23,831 nt of DNA from JALXDT01 sp964634755 (GTDB taxonomy: Bacteria; Acidobacteriota; Aminicenantia; JAMOAD01). Positions within the stretch are counted from its first letter, which is position 1, and each line of letters starts with the position of its first letter. The position numbers and the translations under genes were made by a program. Location: the NCBI GenBank assembly GCA_964634755.1, contig CAZWJH010000033.1, positions 1 to 23,831 on the forward strand, given 5' to 3'. Below, piece by piece: positions 6,503 to 14,553 of this stretch. The notes beneath the pieces are model-generated. The model was given only the letters and a program-made list of their open reading frames with translations, was not told where the DNA came from and ran no database searches.

Positions 6503-8588
6503 CTTCGTCCTTTATTCTTCCCTCTTTTTTCGCCTGCTCGATAATTTTTTGCTGTATCTGAGCAGGGACCTCTTCATAGTGAGAAAATTCCATTGTATAA
6601 GAGCCTCTTCCTCCTGTAATTGAAGTCAAGGCAGGCTCAAAATCTAACATCTCAGCTAAAGGAACCTGAGCCTTTATTATGCTCATCTTTCCTCTCTGCT
6701 CTGTTCCCAAAGGCTTCCCTCTTCTTCCGTTAAGATTTCCCATAATATCACCCAAATACTCTTCGGGTGCTGATATTTCAACATTCATTATGGGCTCAAG
6801 CAATGTTGGTTTAGCCTCTTTAACTCCTTTTTTAAATGCCATGGAAGCAGCTATTTTAAATGCCATATCTGAGGAGTCAACTTCATGATAGGAACCATCA
6901 TAAAGAATTACTCTGAAATCAACTGTAGGATAACCTGCGACAACTCCCTTTTGTCTTGCTTCCTGAATACCTTTTTCAACAGAAGGAATGTAGTTCTTTG
7001 GAATTGCTCCTCCGAAAATTTCATCCTTAAACTCAAAATCCTTTCCTCTTGGAAGAGGCTCAAGCTTTATTTTCACATGACCATACTGCCCTCTTCCCCC
7101 TGTCTGTTTTTTATACTTTGATTCAACATCTGCTTTGCCTTTAATTGTTTCAAGATAGGGAATTTTGGGAGGCTTTAATACAACATCAACATTAAATTTT
7201 CTCTTCAATCTTGATACTATGATTTCAATGTGAAGCTGTCCATTTCCTGAAATAACCAATTCTTTTGTCTGAATATCCCTTCTGAATTTTACTGTTGGAT
7301 CTTCCTCTGCTATTCTTGCAAGAGCATTTGAAAGTTTATCCTCATCCTGTCTTGTTTTAGGTTCAAGAGCAAATGAAATAGATGCTTCAGGAAATTTAAT
7401 GGGTTCAAACATGACAGGTTTTGACGGGTCAGCAAGAGTGTCGGATGTAAGAGTCTCTTTTAATTTGAGAGTTGCAACTATATCTCCCGCATAAACTTTA
7501 TCAACTGGATTCTGTTGTTTCCCTTGAAGGTAAACAAGGTTTGCTATTTTTTCCTCTACTCCTTTTGTGGTGTTTCTCATAGTTGTGTCTGGTGTTAGTG
7601 TCCCTGAGTAAACTCTCATAAGGTTAATTCTTCCTGCATAGGGGTCTGATATTGTTTTAAAAACCAAAGCTGAAAAAGGTTCGCTCTCCGAGGGGTTCAC
7701 GCTTACCTCTTCTCCATTTAAAGTGGCTTTTATTTCCCCTATTTCTGCTGGATTAGGAATGAGTGAGACAACAACATCTAACGCCTGATGGGTTCCTGTA
7801 TTTGAGGTTGCACATGTAACAATGATAGGAAAAAGCTCTTTATTTTTAACTCCCTCTTTAAGTCCTTTTATAAGGTCATCTTCGCTGAGATCACCCTCTT
7901 CAAGATATTTTTCCATTATAGCTTCATCCTGCTCCGCTACCATTTCAACCATTTCAGTCCTTTTTTCTTCTGCCTGATCTTTTAATTCTGCAGGTATATC
8001 CGTTTCCTCAAATTGTCCGCTTTCATCATTTTTGTAAATATAAGCTTTCATTTTAAGAAGATCGATTATTCCTTTAAAATTTGCTTCCTCTCCGATAGGC
8101 AATTGAATCGGAACAGCTCCCCTTCCGAAAACTTCGTGAATACTTTCCACTGCATTAGCGAAGCTTGCTCTTTCCCTATCTATTTTATTAACAACCAAAA
8201 TTCTTGAAACTCCGTATTCATCTGCAAACCTCCAGACTTTCTCTGTCTGAACTTCAACTCCAGCCGTAGCATCAACCATAACAAGAGCACCTTCGACAAC
8301 TCTCAAAGCGGCTTTGGAATCCCAGAGAAAATTCCCGTATCCGGGAGTATCTAATATATTTATTTTTATTCCCTTCCAATCAATATAAGCTGGACCTGTA
8401 TATATTGAGATTTTTCTGTCAATCTCTTCCGGATCAAAATCAGTTATTGTGTTTCCCTGCTCTACCTTTGTTAATCTGTTAGCAGCTCCGGCATTAAATA
8501 AAAATGCCGAAACAAGGCTTGTTTTACCGGAATTTCCGTGACCGATAACAGCAATATTCCTTATTTGATTGCTTTTGTACTCTTTCAT
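6492..8588 (-). CDS. fusA: Elongation factor G-like GTPase (EF-G paralog type)
   Basis: 698 residues with the EF-G domain order. The G domain has P-loop GHGNSGKT (16-23), DTPG (80-83), NKID (134-137) and CATSNTG; then domains II and III; domain IV has the loop KYKKQTGGRGQYGHVKI; the C-terminal domain V starts near LLEPIMNVEI. Several canonical positions differ. The P-loop lacks the usual HIDAGKTT, switch I reads RKISI instead of RGITI, and the catalytic His of DTPGHVDF is Tyr84 (DTPGYGNF). This pattern is typical of the EF-G-like paralogs (Thermus EF-G-2, mycobacterial FusA2), so the main translocase may be encoded elsewhere. The start was set at ATG 8588, six bases after AGGAGG; a TTG 15 bases upstream overlaps that ribosome site and was rejected. 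It has its own promoter after efp. Confidence 0.88.
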   Translation of the reverse strand: MKEYKSNQIRNIAVIGHGNSGKTSLVSAFLFNAGAANRLTKVEQGNTITDFDPEEIDRKISIYTGPAYIDWKGIKINILDTPGYGNFLWDSKAALRVVEGALVMVDATAGVEVQTEKVWRFADEYGVSRILVVNKIDRERASFANAVESIHEVFGRGAVPIQLPIGEEANFKGIIDLLKMKAYIYKNDESGQFEETDIPAELKDQAEEKRTEMVEMVAEQDEAIMEKYLEEGDLSEDDLIKGLKEGVKNKELFPIIVTCATSNTGTHQALDVVVSLIPNPAEIGEIKATLNGEEVSVNPSESEPFSALVFKTISDPYAGRINLMRVYSGTLTPDTTMRNTTKGVEEKIANLVYLQGKQQNPVDKVYAGDIVATLKLKETLTSDTLADPSKPVMFEPIKFPEASISFALEPKTRQDEDKLSNALARIAEEDPTVKFRRDIQTKELVISGNGQLHIEIIVSRLKRKFNVDVVLKPPKIPYLETIKGKADVESKYKKQTGGRGQYGHVKIKLEPLPRGKDFEFKDEIFGGAIPKNYIPSVEKGIQEARQKGVVAGYPTVDFRVILYDGSYHEVDSSDMAFKIAASMAFKKGVKEAKPTLLEPIMNVEISAPEEYLGDIMGNLNGRRGKPLGTEQRGKMSIIKAQVPLAEMLDFEPALTSITGGRGSYTMEFSHYEEVPAQIQQKIIEQAKKEGRIKDEEES

Positions 8589-8615
8589 CTGAATCCTCCT
8601 CAAATTTTGTTCATA

Positions 8616-8644
8616 ATATTACTAAATTTTACTCTATATTTCAA
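8616..8644 (-). promoter_or_regulatory. Promoter of the EF-G-like gene
   Basis: On the minus strand TTGAAA (8639-8644), 17-bp spacer, TAATAT (8616-8621). Predicted +1 is near 8609, leaving a 21-nt leader with the AGGAGG site. The -35 lies just after the efp stop. Confidence 0.6.
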
Positions 8645-8649
8645 GAAAG

Positions 8650-9219
8650 CTATTTTTTAACCCTTTCTAAATATTTGTTAGTAGAGGGATCGATTCTTAC
8701 AATATCTCCGACTTCTATAAAGAAAGGAACGGAAATTTTCAAACCTGTTTCAAGTATGGCAGGTTTATTTGAAGTCTGAGCTGTTGCCCCTTTTAAGTTT
8801 GGTTCTGTTTCAACTACTTTAAGCTCTAAGGATTTTGGAGGTTCAATTCCTACAATTTTGTCTGAAATCATAAGCCCGTAAAAGACTGCATTGGGAACAA
8901 GATAATACTTCATATCCTCTATGAAAGTTTCTTCAATGTGGTACTGCTCATAACTTTCAGTGTTCATAAAAACATAAAAATTTCCGTCTTCATAAAGATA
9001 TTCGAGTTCCGCTTTGTCAACAAACTCCCTTTCAATTCTATCAGAGGAGCTGAATTTTACCTCTTTTTGGGTTCCGTCATTTAAGTTTCTCAGTTTCGTT
9101 AAAATATAACCCGCTTGTCTTCCCTGTGTGTGATGGTGAACATCCATTACCCGGTAAAGTTTACCATCATATCTTATAATTGCTCCTTTTTTAATCTGAG
9201 TGGCAGTAATTACATCCAT
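8650..9219 (-). CDS. efp: Translation elongation factor P (Arg34 type)
   Basis: 189 residues, the usual EF-P length, with an N-terminal KOW-like domain and two OB-like domains ending in a conserved stretch (VGDIVRIDPSTNKYLERV). It rescues ribosomes stalled at proline stretches, binding between P and E sites. The tip loop of domain I reads HHHTQGRQAGY, which aligns without gaps to the E. coli loop, so the residue modified there (Lys34) is Arg34. Beta-lysylation by EpmA/EpmB is therefore not expected; rhamnosylation of arginine (EarP type) or no modification are the options, and no modifying enzyme is in the window. The His-rich loop recalls acidobacterial-type EF-P. ATG with GGAGGG site 6 bases upstream; it lies inside the end of the metallopeptidase gene (29-base overlap). 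Confidence 0.95.
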   Translation of the reverse strand: MDVITATQIKKGAIIRYDGKLYRVMDVHHHTQGRQAGYILTKLRNLNDGTQKEVKFSSSDRIEREFVDKAELEYLYEDGNFYVFMNTESYEQYHIEETFIEDMKYYLVPNAVFYGLMISDKIVGIEPPKSLELKVVETEPNLKGATAQTSNKPAILETGLKISVPFFIEVGDIVRIDPSTNKYLERVKK

Positions 9220-10324
9220 AATAACCCTCCTTTTGAAATTTTATTATTTTATTTTCAATTAATGAAATCTTTGCTTCCGGAAATTTTTTTCTTAAATGGT
9301 TAAGGAATGTTCTTACTCCCCATTTCTTGAATCTTATCTCCCATAATAATGAATACCTTTTTGTGTTCCTGTTGTAATAGATCGTATAATTATCATCTTC
9401 CCACCCTTTAAGGTATGAATAATTTGAAATTTTTTTGTTAATTATAATGTTCATAAAAAATATTCCAACTTTACCAGAGAAGAAACCAGTCTGTTTAGAT
9501 ACAAGAGTTTCCCTCTTGTATGGATAGGAAGATGGAAAAATTATTTCATAAGAACTTTTTGGGGGATTTTTGTATATTTGAGCTTTTTCTTCTGGTTTTT
9601 CGAAAAATTTAATAAACCTTGTCCCATAAATGTATGGAAAAATCAATTCTTCTCTGACGATACGTGGAGCATTTAACAAAAATTTATCCCCGCTTAAAGA
9701 AAGAGCTTCCTCTATACTTATATCAGGATTATCTATTGCAAGTTTTATATTGCTTGCCTTTTCCATAAATCTTATTGCATCACCCTCGAGCATTGAAAGA
9801 ATAGCAAGCCTTCTGTCATCGTATTCTATTGTATCGGGCAAAAGTTTTTCAAAATCCACTCTATTTTTTTGGATGATGTGCCACAATTCGTGAAAAAGAA
9901 GCATTGCTTCCATTTTACCAAAGCTTTTTTTCTTTTCTCCTTTTATGTAAATTTCGTTGCTTTTTCCCCCTTCATCATAGAAACCTGCAACATTTTTAAA
10001 ATAAATCTTTCTTTTTAATTCTATTAAATTTATGTCCTTATCGATTAATTTGAAGGCATTAAGAAAGATGCACTCTTTTAAAATCTTGTCGGAGGGGTAA
10101 TCTCTTTTTAAAATTTTTTCTATCTTATTTTCAAACTCTTTTTCATTTAAGAATTTTACTATGGGTTTTGTCTTAAATTTATAATTGCTATATCTTTCTA
10201 CAACTTTAACTATTTCTTCAAGAGTGTAATTTGAATAAAATTTATAAGGTAGTAAGGTAAATGCAAAAGATAAAATAGAAATAAAAAAAAATCCCTTAAA
10301 AAGTATTCTCTTCTTTTCTTTCAT
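9191..10324 (-). CDS. Membrane-anchored or secreted HExxH zinc metallopeptidase-like protein
   Basis: 377 residues. A basic start and hydrophobic segment (about residues 8-25) form a signal anchor or signal peptide, so the rest is probably extracytoplasmic. The motif HELWH (145-149) with a downstream E180 in MLEGDA gives the zinc ligands and catalytic Glu of a gluzincin-like peptidase; the preceding VAGFYDEGGKSNEIYI block is the usual lead-in of this EGDA-type group, whose substrates are unknown. The C-terminal third (about 230-365) is not recognised. The last ten codons overlap the efp ribosome site and start, so expression is probably coupled to efp. The CNYCH near the end is forced by the efp reading frame and is not taken as a heme site. 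The ATG lacks a clear ribosome site; the promoter is at 10354-10382. Confidence 0.7.
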   Translation of the reverse strand: MKEKKRILFKGFFFISILSFAFTLLPYKFYSNYTLEEIVKVVERYSNYKFKTKPIVKFLNEKEFENKIEKILKRDYPSDKILKECIFLNAFKLIDKDINLIELKRKIYFKNVAGFYDEGGKSNEIYIKGEKKKSFGKMEAMLLFHELWHIIQKNRVDFEKLLPDTIEYDDRRLAILSMLEGDAIRFMEKASNIKLAIDNPDISIEEALSLSGDKFLLNAPRIVREELIFPYIYGTRFIKFFEKPEEKAQIYKNPPKSSYEIIFPSSYPYKRETLVSKQTGFFSGKVGIFFMNIIINKKISNYSYLKGWEDDNYTIYYNRNTKRYSLLWEIRFKKWGVRTFLNHLRKKFPEAKISLIENKIIKFQKEGYYGCNYCHSD

Positions 10325-10353
10325 TTTAAATTTTTTGTTTATTGGAATGGCAA

Positions 10354-10382
10354 ATTTTATCAGAAAAAAGAGCTTTCATCAA
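10354..10382 (-). promoter_or_regulatory. Promoter of metallopeptidase-efp unit
   Basis: On the minus strand TTGATG (10377-10382), 17-bp spacer, extended -10 TGATAAAAT (TAAAAT at 10354-10359). Predicted +1 near 10347 gives a 23-nt leader without a clear ribosome site. The extended -10 is identical to that of the radical SAM gene at the left end of the window. Confidence 0.6.
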
Positions 10383-10466
10383 ATTCTATTTCTTGTGATT
10401 GATGGTATGGCATTGATTATTGTTTTAAAAAAGGGAGGATATTTTGATTTTATTTTTATTTTTCTA

Positions 10467-10494
10467 TTGCAAAATTTTTTCATAGTAGTAAAAT
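10467..10494 (+). promoter_or_regulatory. Promoter of sdhCDAB
   Basis: TTGCAA (10467-10472), 16-bp spacer, TAAAAT (10489-10494). Predicted +1 near 10501 gives a 19-nt leader ending in AGGAGGTAAAT before the sdhC ATG. It is divergent from the metallopeptidase promoter; about 80 bp separate the two -35 elements. No operator was recognised between them. Confidence 0.55.
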
Positions 10495-10519
10495 AAGGTA
10501 TCTTTTTCAGGAGGTAAAT

Positions 10520-10906
10520 ATGAGATATAAAAGTGGCTATGATTTCTCCTACAAGCTTTCCGTAGGACATGTAGCTTGGATTTTACACCGTTTATCAGGC
10601 TTAGCGCTAATTTTTTATTTGGGGCTTCATATCTGGGTTATAAGCCACCTCAATGCAGGTGCCGAAAGTTTTAACAAAGTAATGGCTTTTTTAAACACCC
10701 CTCTTTTTAAAATTTTAGAAATCGGACTTTGGGGTGTTATCCTTTATCATGTTTTAAATGGGATCAGACTTCTTTTAATTGATTTTGCTGGGGGAGCAAG
10801 ATATCATAAAAAGCTCTTCTGGGTTGCTTTCTTTTTAGTTATAATCCTTACAATTTTAGGAGCTATTCCTTTCTTACATCATTTGCATGTGTTGGGAGGT
10901 AAATAA
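10520..10906 (+). CDS. sdhC: Succinate dehydrogenase/fumarate reductase cytochrome b subunit SdhC
   Basis: 128 residues, three transmembrane helices (about 17-39, 64-86, 98-118). The HRLSG motif at the head of helix I (residues 23-27) matches the quinone-site Ser/Arg region of SdhC, and H77 in ILYHVLNGIRLL is the expected heme b ligand of helix II. H37 in helix I could be a further ligand. The protein anchors the SdhAB catalytic part and passes electrons to quinone. Strong AGGAGGT ribosome site. Its stop overlaps the sdhD ATG by one base (TAATG). Confidence 0.9.
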   Translation: MRYKSGYDFSYKLSVGHVAWILHRLSGLALIFYLGLHIWVISHLNAGAESFNKVMAFLNTPLFKILEIGLWGVILYHVLNGIRLLLIDFAGGARYHKKLFWVAFFLVIILTILGAIPFLHHLHVLGGK

Positions 10907-11265
10907 TGAGAAAAACATTTAGAAGAAGTGGAAATTCCGGTGCAATTGCTTGGTTTTTTCACAGACTTACCGCAATTTATTTAGCTGTTGTTCTTTTGGT
11001 GCATTTTGCAGTAATGCACTTTATCGGAGATGGTGTTTTAACCTATGATAAGGTTGCAGCAAGACTTGTTTCCCCCGGTTGGAAAGTTTTGGACATTCTT
11101 TTTCTTTACACAGGTCTTTATCACGGTCTTTACGGACTTTGGAATCTTCTTGAAGATTATATTCACAATGCATTCTGGAGAGCTTTTATTTATTTCATTC
11201 TTTCTTTTGGCGGGTTTGCATTGGTTACGCTTGGAACGATAACAATAGTTAATTTTAGAGGATAG
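10906..11265 (+). CDS. sdhD: Succinate dehydrogenase membrane anchor SdhD
   Basis: 119 residues with three hydrophobic helices (about 12-38, 60-80, 91-115). It starts with RRSGNSGAIAWFFHRLTA, the same kind of helix-I entry as SdhC, and carries YTGLYHGLYGLWN, where H73 is the probable heme ligand; H33 and H37 lie in helix I. With SdhC it forms a two-protein, six-helix anchor (E. coli or Thermus plan, not the single five-helix protein). One-base overlap with sdhC, a GGGAGGT ribosome site inside sdhC, and 9 bp before sdhA. Confidence 0.88.
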   Translation: MRKTFRRSGNSGAIAWFFHRLTAIYLAVVLLVHFAVMHFIGDGVLTYDKVAARLVSPGWKVLDILFLYTGLYHGLYGLWNLLEDYIHNAFWRAFIYFILSFGGFALVTLGTITIVNFRG

Positions 11266-11274
11266 GAGGATATT

Positions 11275-13005
11275 ATGGAATTAGAAAAAACTTATCATAA
11301 ATATGATGTTATTATAGTAGGTGCTGGACTTGCAGGAGAGAGAGCTGCTTTGGCAGCAGCTTCTTCGAATTTAAAAACCGCTGTAATTACCAAAGTTTAT
11401 CCCACAAGATCACATTCGGGTGGTGCTCAGGGAGGAATTGCCGCTGCGATTGGTAATGTTGATCCTGAAGATAGTCTTGAAGCACATATGTGGGATACTG
11501 TTAAAGGTAGTGATTTCTTGGGCGATCAGGATGCGATAGAGCTTTTTGTTGAAGAAGCGATTAAAACTATTTATGAATATGAGCATATGGGAGTTCCTTT
11601 TTCAAGGCTTCCGAATGGAAAGATTGCCCAAAGAGCTTTCGGAGGACATACTTATAAAAGAGCATGTTATTCAGCAGATAAAACAGGACATGTCCTTTTA
11701 CATACCCTTTATGAACAATGCGTAAAGCATGAAGTAAGCTTTTTCAATGAATTTTTGGTTTTAAGCTTAATGATAACAGATGGGCAGGCTTCCGGAGTTG
11801 TTGCCTGGGATCTCAGGAACGGAGGATTTCATATCTTTCAGACCAAAGCAGTTCTTTTTGCAACTGGAGGCTACGGAAGGGCTTATAAGGTAACCTCAAA
11901 TGCCCTTTCAAACACAGGAGATGGCCTTGCAACTGTTCTTGAAGCAGGACTTCCGGTTGAAGATCTTGAGTTTGTCCAATTTCATCCAACTGGATACTAT
12001 AGACAAGGGATATTGGTTACAGAGGGTGCAAGAGGAGAAGGCGGTCATCTTTTGAATGGTGAGGGCGAAAGATTTATGAAAAAGTATGCACCCCAAAAAA
12101 TGGAATTAGGTCCGAGAGATTTAGTTGCAAGATCAATCTGGACAGAGATTTTAGAAGGCAGAGGAATTGATGGAAAGGATTATGTGCATCTTGATTTAAC
12201 TCATTTGGGAGCTGAAAAAATAATGGAAAGATTACCTCAGATAAGAGATCTTGCAATTTCTTTTGTTGGTGTTGATCCTATTAAAGATCCTATTCCTATT
12301 CAACCAACAGCTCACTATTCAATGGGTGGAATTCCGACAAATAAAAAAGGTGAAGTTGTTATTGATCCGCAAAATACTGTTATGCCCGGCTTTTATGCAG
12401 CAGGAGAGGCTGCATGTGTGTCTGTCCATGGAGCTAATCGATTAGGGACTAACTCAATGCAAGAGGCTTCTACTTTCGGAAGAATTGCCGGAAACAATAT
12501 GACAGAGTATGCAAGAGAAGCTGACTTTTTACCGGTGGATGAAGAAGCAATAAAGAAAGCAGAGGAGAAAGTCAAAAGGCTTCTTGAGAATGATGGTAAA
12601 ATACACCATTATCATTATAAAAAAGAACTTCAGGAAACAATGTACAATAAAGTCTGGATTTTTAGAAATGAGAAAGACCTTAAGGAAGCAGCTTCAATAG
12701 TAAGGAGTCTTGAAGAAGATTTTATGAAGAATGTGAAAATAGATGATAAAGGTTTGCTTTTCAATCTTGATCTTCAGGAAGCACTGGAAGTTCACAATCT
12801 TTTAACATTTTCACAAATAATAATTGCAGGCGCAATTAACAGGAAAGAGAGTAGAGGTGCTCATTACAGAACTGATTTTCCAAAGAGAGATGATGCTAAT
12901 TGGTTGAAGCACACACTTGCTTGGAGAAATGAAGATGGAACTATAAAGTTTGATTATAAGCCGGTTGTAATTACAAAGTATCAACCGACGGAAAGGAAAT
13001 ATTAA
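11275..13005 (+). CDS. sdhA: Succinate dehydrogenase/fumarate reductase flavoprotein subunit SdhA
   Basis: 576 residues. Contains the Rossmann FAD site DVIIVGAGLAGERAAL (11-26), the covalent-FAD histidine in RSHSGGAQGG (H47), the substrate-site block FHPTGYYRQGILVTEGARGE and the catalytic-Arg motif HGANRLGTNS (R389). C-terminal helical and capping regions are complete, ending in DYKPVVITKYQPTERKY. Oxidises succinate to fumarate, or the reverse, on the cytoplasmic side with SdhB. Length and covalent-FAD His fit both SdhA and FrdA; direction cannot be decided from the sequence, but the two-subunit heme anchor favours a quinone-linked SdhA. Ribosome site TAGGAGGATATT before the ATG. Confidence 0.97.
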   Translation: MELEKTYHKYDVIIVGAGLAGERAALAAASSNLKTAVITKVYPTRSHSGGAQGGIAAAIGNVDPEDSLEAHMWDTVKGSDFLGDQDAIELFVEEAIKTIYEYEHMGVPFSRLPNGKIAQRAFGGHTYKRACYSADKTGHVLLHTLYEQCVKHEVSFFNEFLVLSLMITDGQASGVVAWDLRNGGFHIFQTKAVLFATGGYGRAYKVTSNALSNTGDGLATVLEAGLPVEDLEFVQFHPTGYYRQGILVTEGARGEGGHLLNGEGERFMKKYAPQKMELGPRDLVARSIWTEILEGRGIDGKDYVHLDLTHLGAEKIMERLPQIRDLAISFVGVDPIKDPIPIQPTAHYSMGGIPTNKKGEVVIDPQNTVMPGFYAAGEAACVSVHGANRLGTNSMQEASTFGRIAGNNMTEYAREADFLPVDEEAIKKAEEKVKRLLENDGKIHHYHYKKELQETMYNKVWIFRNEKDLKEAASIVRSLEEDFMKNVKIDDKGLLFNLDLQEALEVHNLLTFSQIIIAGAINRKESRGAHYRTDFPKRDDANWLKHTLAWRNEDGTIKFDYKPVVITKYQPTERKY

Positions 13006-13016
13006 GGAGGCTAAAA

Positions 13017-13721
13017 ATGAAGAAGACATTGGAAATATTCAGATACAATCCTGAAAAGGATGAAAAACCTTATTTTCAAACCTATGAGGTTGAAGTCTAC
13101 GAAGGCATGACTCTTTTGGATGCTCTAAATTATATTAGATGGGAGCTTGACGGGACATTGACCTACAGAAGATCATGCAGAAGCGCTATTTGCGGCTCCT
13201 GTGCAATGAAAATAAATGGAAAAACTTATCTTGCCTGTAAAACGCAGATAATTAGAGATATAAAATCAAATCATATTAAAGTTGAACCTTTGCCGGGATA
13301 TGAAGTTATAAAAGATCTTGTGGTTGACATGGATAATTTCTTTGACAAACTTCACAGGGTAAAGCCATATCAGATTGCACATACACCTCCTCCTGAGAAA
13401 GAGAGATTACAGTCTCCTGAGTATTTCCACTATATTAATGAAGCAGCTGACTGTATTCTCTGCGGCGCCTGTGTATCCGCTTGTCCTTCAGCATGGGCGG
13501 GAGAAGATTACTTAGGTCCTGCAGCACTTCTTAAAGCATACAAATTCTGTGCTGACACAAGAGATGAGGGAGCTGATGAAAGATTAGCTATTGTAAATGA
13601 CAAAAATGGAGTCTGGAGATGTCATTATACAGCAAATTGTATGGACGCATGTCCGAAAGATATTAAAATAACAGATTTCATAGCCAGACTCAGAAATATG
13701 CTTGTTCAGGATAAACTATAA
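13017..13721 (+). CDS. sdhB: Succinate dehydrogenase/fumarate reductase iron-sulfur subunit SdhB
   Basis: 234 residues. The N-terminal ferredoxin fold holds the [2Fe-2S] ligands C54, C59, C62 and C74 (SCRSAICGSC then C74). The C-terminal part holds the [4Fe-4S] ligands C146, C149, C152 (CILCGACVSAC) and the [3Fe-4S] set C156, C202 and C208, with C212 completing the 4Fe-4S site. All are present, so electron transfer from FAD to heme/quinone should be intact. Starts 11 bp after sdhA with AAGGAGG. It is the last gene of the operon, followed by a strong terminator 13 bp downstream. Confidence 0.97.
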   Translation: MKKTLEIFRYNPEKDEKPYFQTYEVEVYEGMTLLDALNYIRWELDGTLTYRRSCRSAICGSCAMKINGKTYLACKTQIIRDIKSNHIKVEPLPGYEVIKDLVVDMDNFFDKLHRVKPYQIAHTPPPEKERLQSPEYFHYINEAADCILCGACVSACPSAWAGEDYLGPAALLKAYKFCADTRDEGADERLAIVNDKNGVWRCHYTANCMDACPKDIKITDFIARLRNMLVQDKL

Positions 13722-13734
13722 TTTTAGATAAAAA

Positions 13735-13760
13735 GGGGACCTTTCGGTCCCCCTTTTTTT
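13735..13760. terminator. Bidirectional intrinsic terminator between sdhB and the ABC ATPase gene
   Basis: A perfect 7-bp G-C-rich stem, GGGGACC (13735-13741) and GGTCCCC (13746-13752), with a TTTC loop, then C and seven T on the plus strand. Five A before it give T5 on the minus strand. The minus-strand gene's stop lies within the T run, so one hairpin serves both convergent operons. Confidence 0.92.
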
Positions 13761-14553
13761 ATTCATAATAAAAGAAGAATTTCCCCTCTTTTTTTAAAGA
13801 TTTATAGTAAACATTGAAGATTTGCGAAAAAATTTTTATATTTTTCTCAAATAAATTTTTCCCCGAGTAAACAATTTTTCCGTTTTTCAAGGCAATAATC
13901 TCATCCGAGATTTCTGTGATAAAATCAAGTGAATGAGAGGTGAAAATTATTGTTTTCCCCTCTTTTTTTAGCTCTCGGAGCATATTTTCAATTTCCTTTT
14001 TATTTGCAGGATCAAGAAATGAATCCGGCTCATCTAAAACAAATATTTCCGGCTCCGTAACAAAAAGTGAAGCTAAAAGAATTTTCCTTCTTTCTCCTCC
14101 ACTAAGAGAGCCTATAATTCTTTCAGAGAGCCCCATAATCTTAAATTGTTTTAAGACTCTTTTAACTATTTCATAATCTTCTTTTGAGAAACCTTTTATT
14201 ATTTTTAGATGAGGATATCTTGAAAGAAGGAGAAGATACAAAACAGTGATTTTTGAAAATTCAGGAATTTCCTGAGGTAAATATGCTATGTTTTTTGCAA
14301 TTTCTTTTTGAGTGAGATTTTTTAAGTTCTCTCCATAAAGTTTGATTTTTCCATTATAATCTTTTAATATTGAAGCAATTAATTTTATTAAAGTACTTTT
14401 TCCAGAACCATTTGAGCCTATAATTCCGTAAACCTTTGATTTTTTGAATTTTAAATTTATCTTTTTCAAAGTAAAAGACCTCTCTTTTTCATACGAAAAA
14501 AAGAGATCTTCCGTTTCTAATATTATTGAGTTTTTATTTTCCAAGTGTTGCAA
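13759..14553 (-). CDS. ABC transporter ATP-binding protein, FecE/BtuD-like, orphan
   Basis: 264 residues, complete nucleotide-binding domain: Walker A GSNGSGKST (46-54), Q-loop LPQ (Q94), signature LSGGE (150-154), Walker B IFVLDEP (170-176) with catalytic E175, D-loop and switch His H207 (SHS). The LLLLSRYPHLK stretch after the Q-loop is typical of the iron-siderophore/cobalamin (FecE, BtuD) group. No permease or binding protein is near, so the transporter partners must be elsewhere or the assignment is loose. It overlaps the end of argF by 20 bases in another frame with no good ribosome site. Start choice is uncertain by a few codons; the conserved part begins at ILETEDLFFSY. Confidence 0.85.
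   Translation of the reverse strand: MQHLENKNSIILETEDLFFSYEKERSFTLKKINLKFKKSKVYGIIGSNGSGKSTLIKLIASILKDYNGKIKLYGENLKNLTQKEIAKNIAYLPQEIPEFSKITVLYLLLLSRYPHLKIIKGFSKEDYEIVKRVLKQFKIMGLSERIIGSLSGGERRKILLASLFVTEPEIFVLDEPDSFLDPANKKEIENMLRELKKEGKTIIFTSHSLDFITEISDEIIALKNGKIVYSGKNLFEKNIKIFSQIFNVYYKSLKKEGKFFFYYE

Noticed and set aside
8589..8603. TTG start 15 bases upstream for the EF-G-like protein
   Set aside because: The TTG overlaps its own would-be ribosome site; AGGAGG at 8595-8600 is correctly placed for ATG 8588.
9191..9219. CxxCH (CNYCH) heme c motif at the C-terminus of the metallopeptidase
   Set aside because: These codons overlap the start of efp in another frame and are dictated by the conserved EF-P N-terminus; there is no other cytochrome c feature.
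10379..10570. Minus-strand 63-residue frame in the metallopeptidase-sdhC intergenic region
   Set aside because: It runs through both promoters and into sdhC, has no ribosome site and resembles no family.
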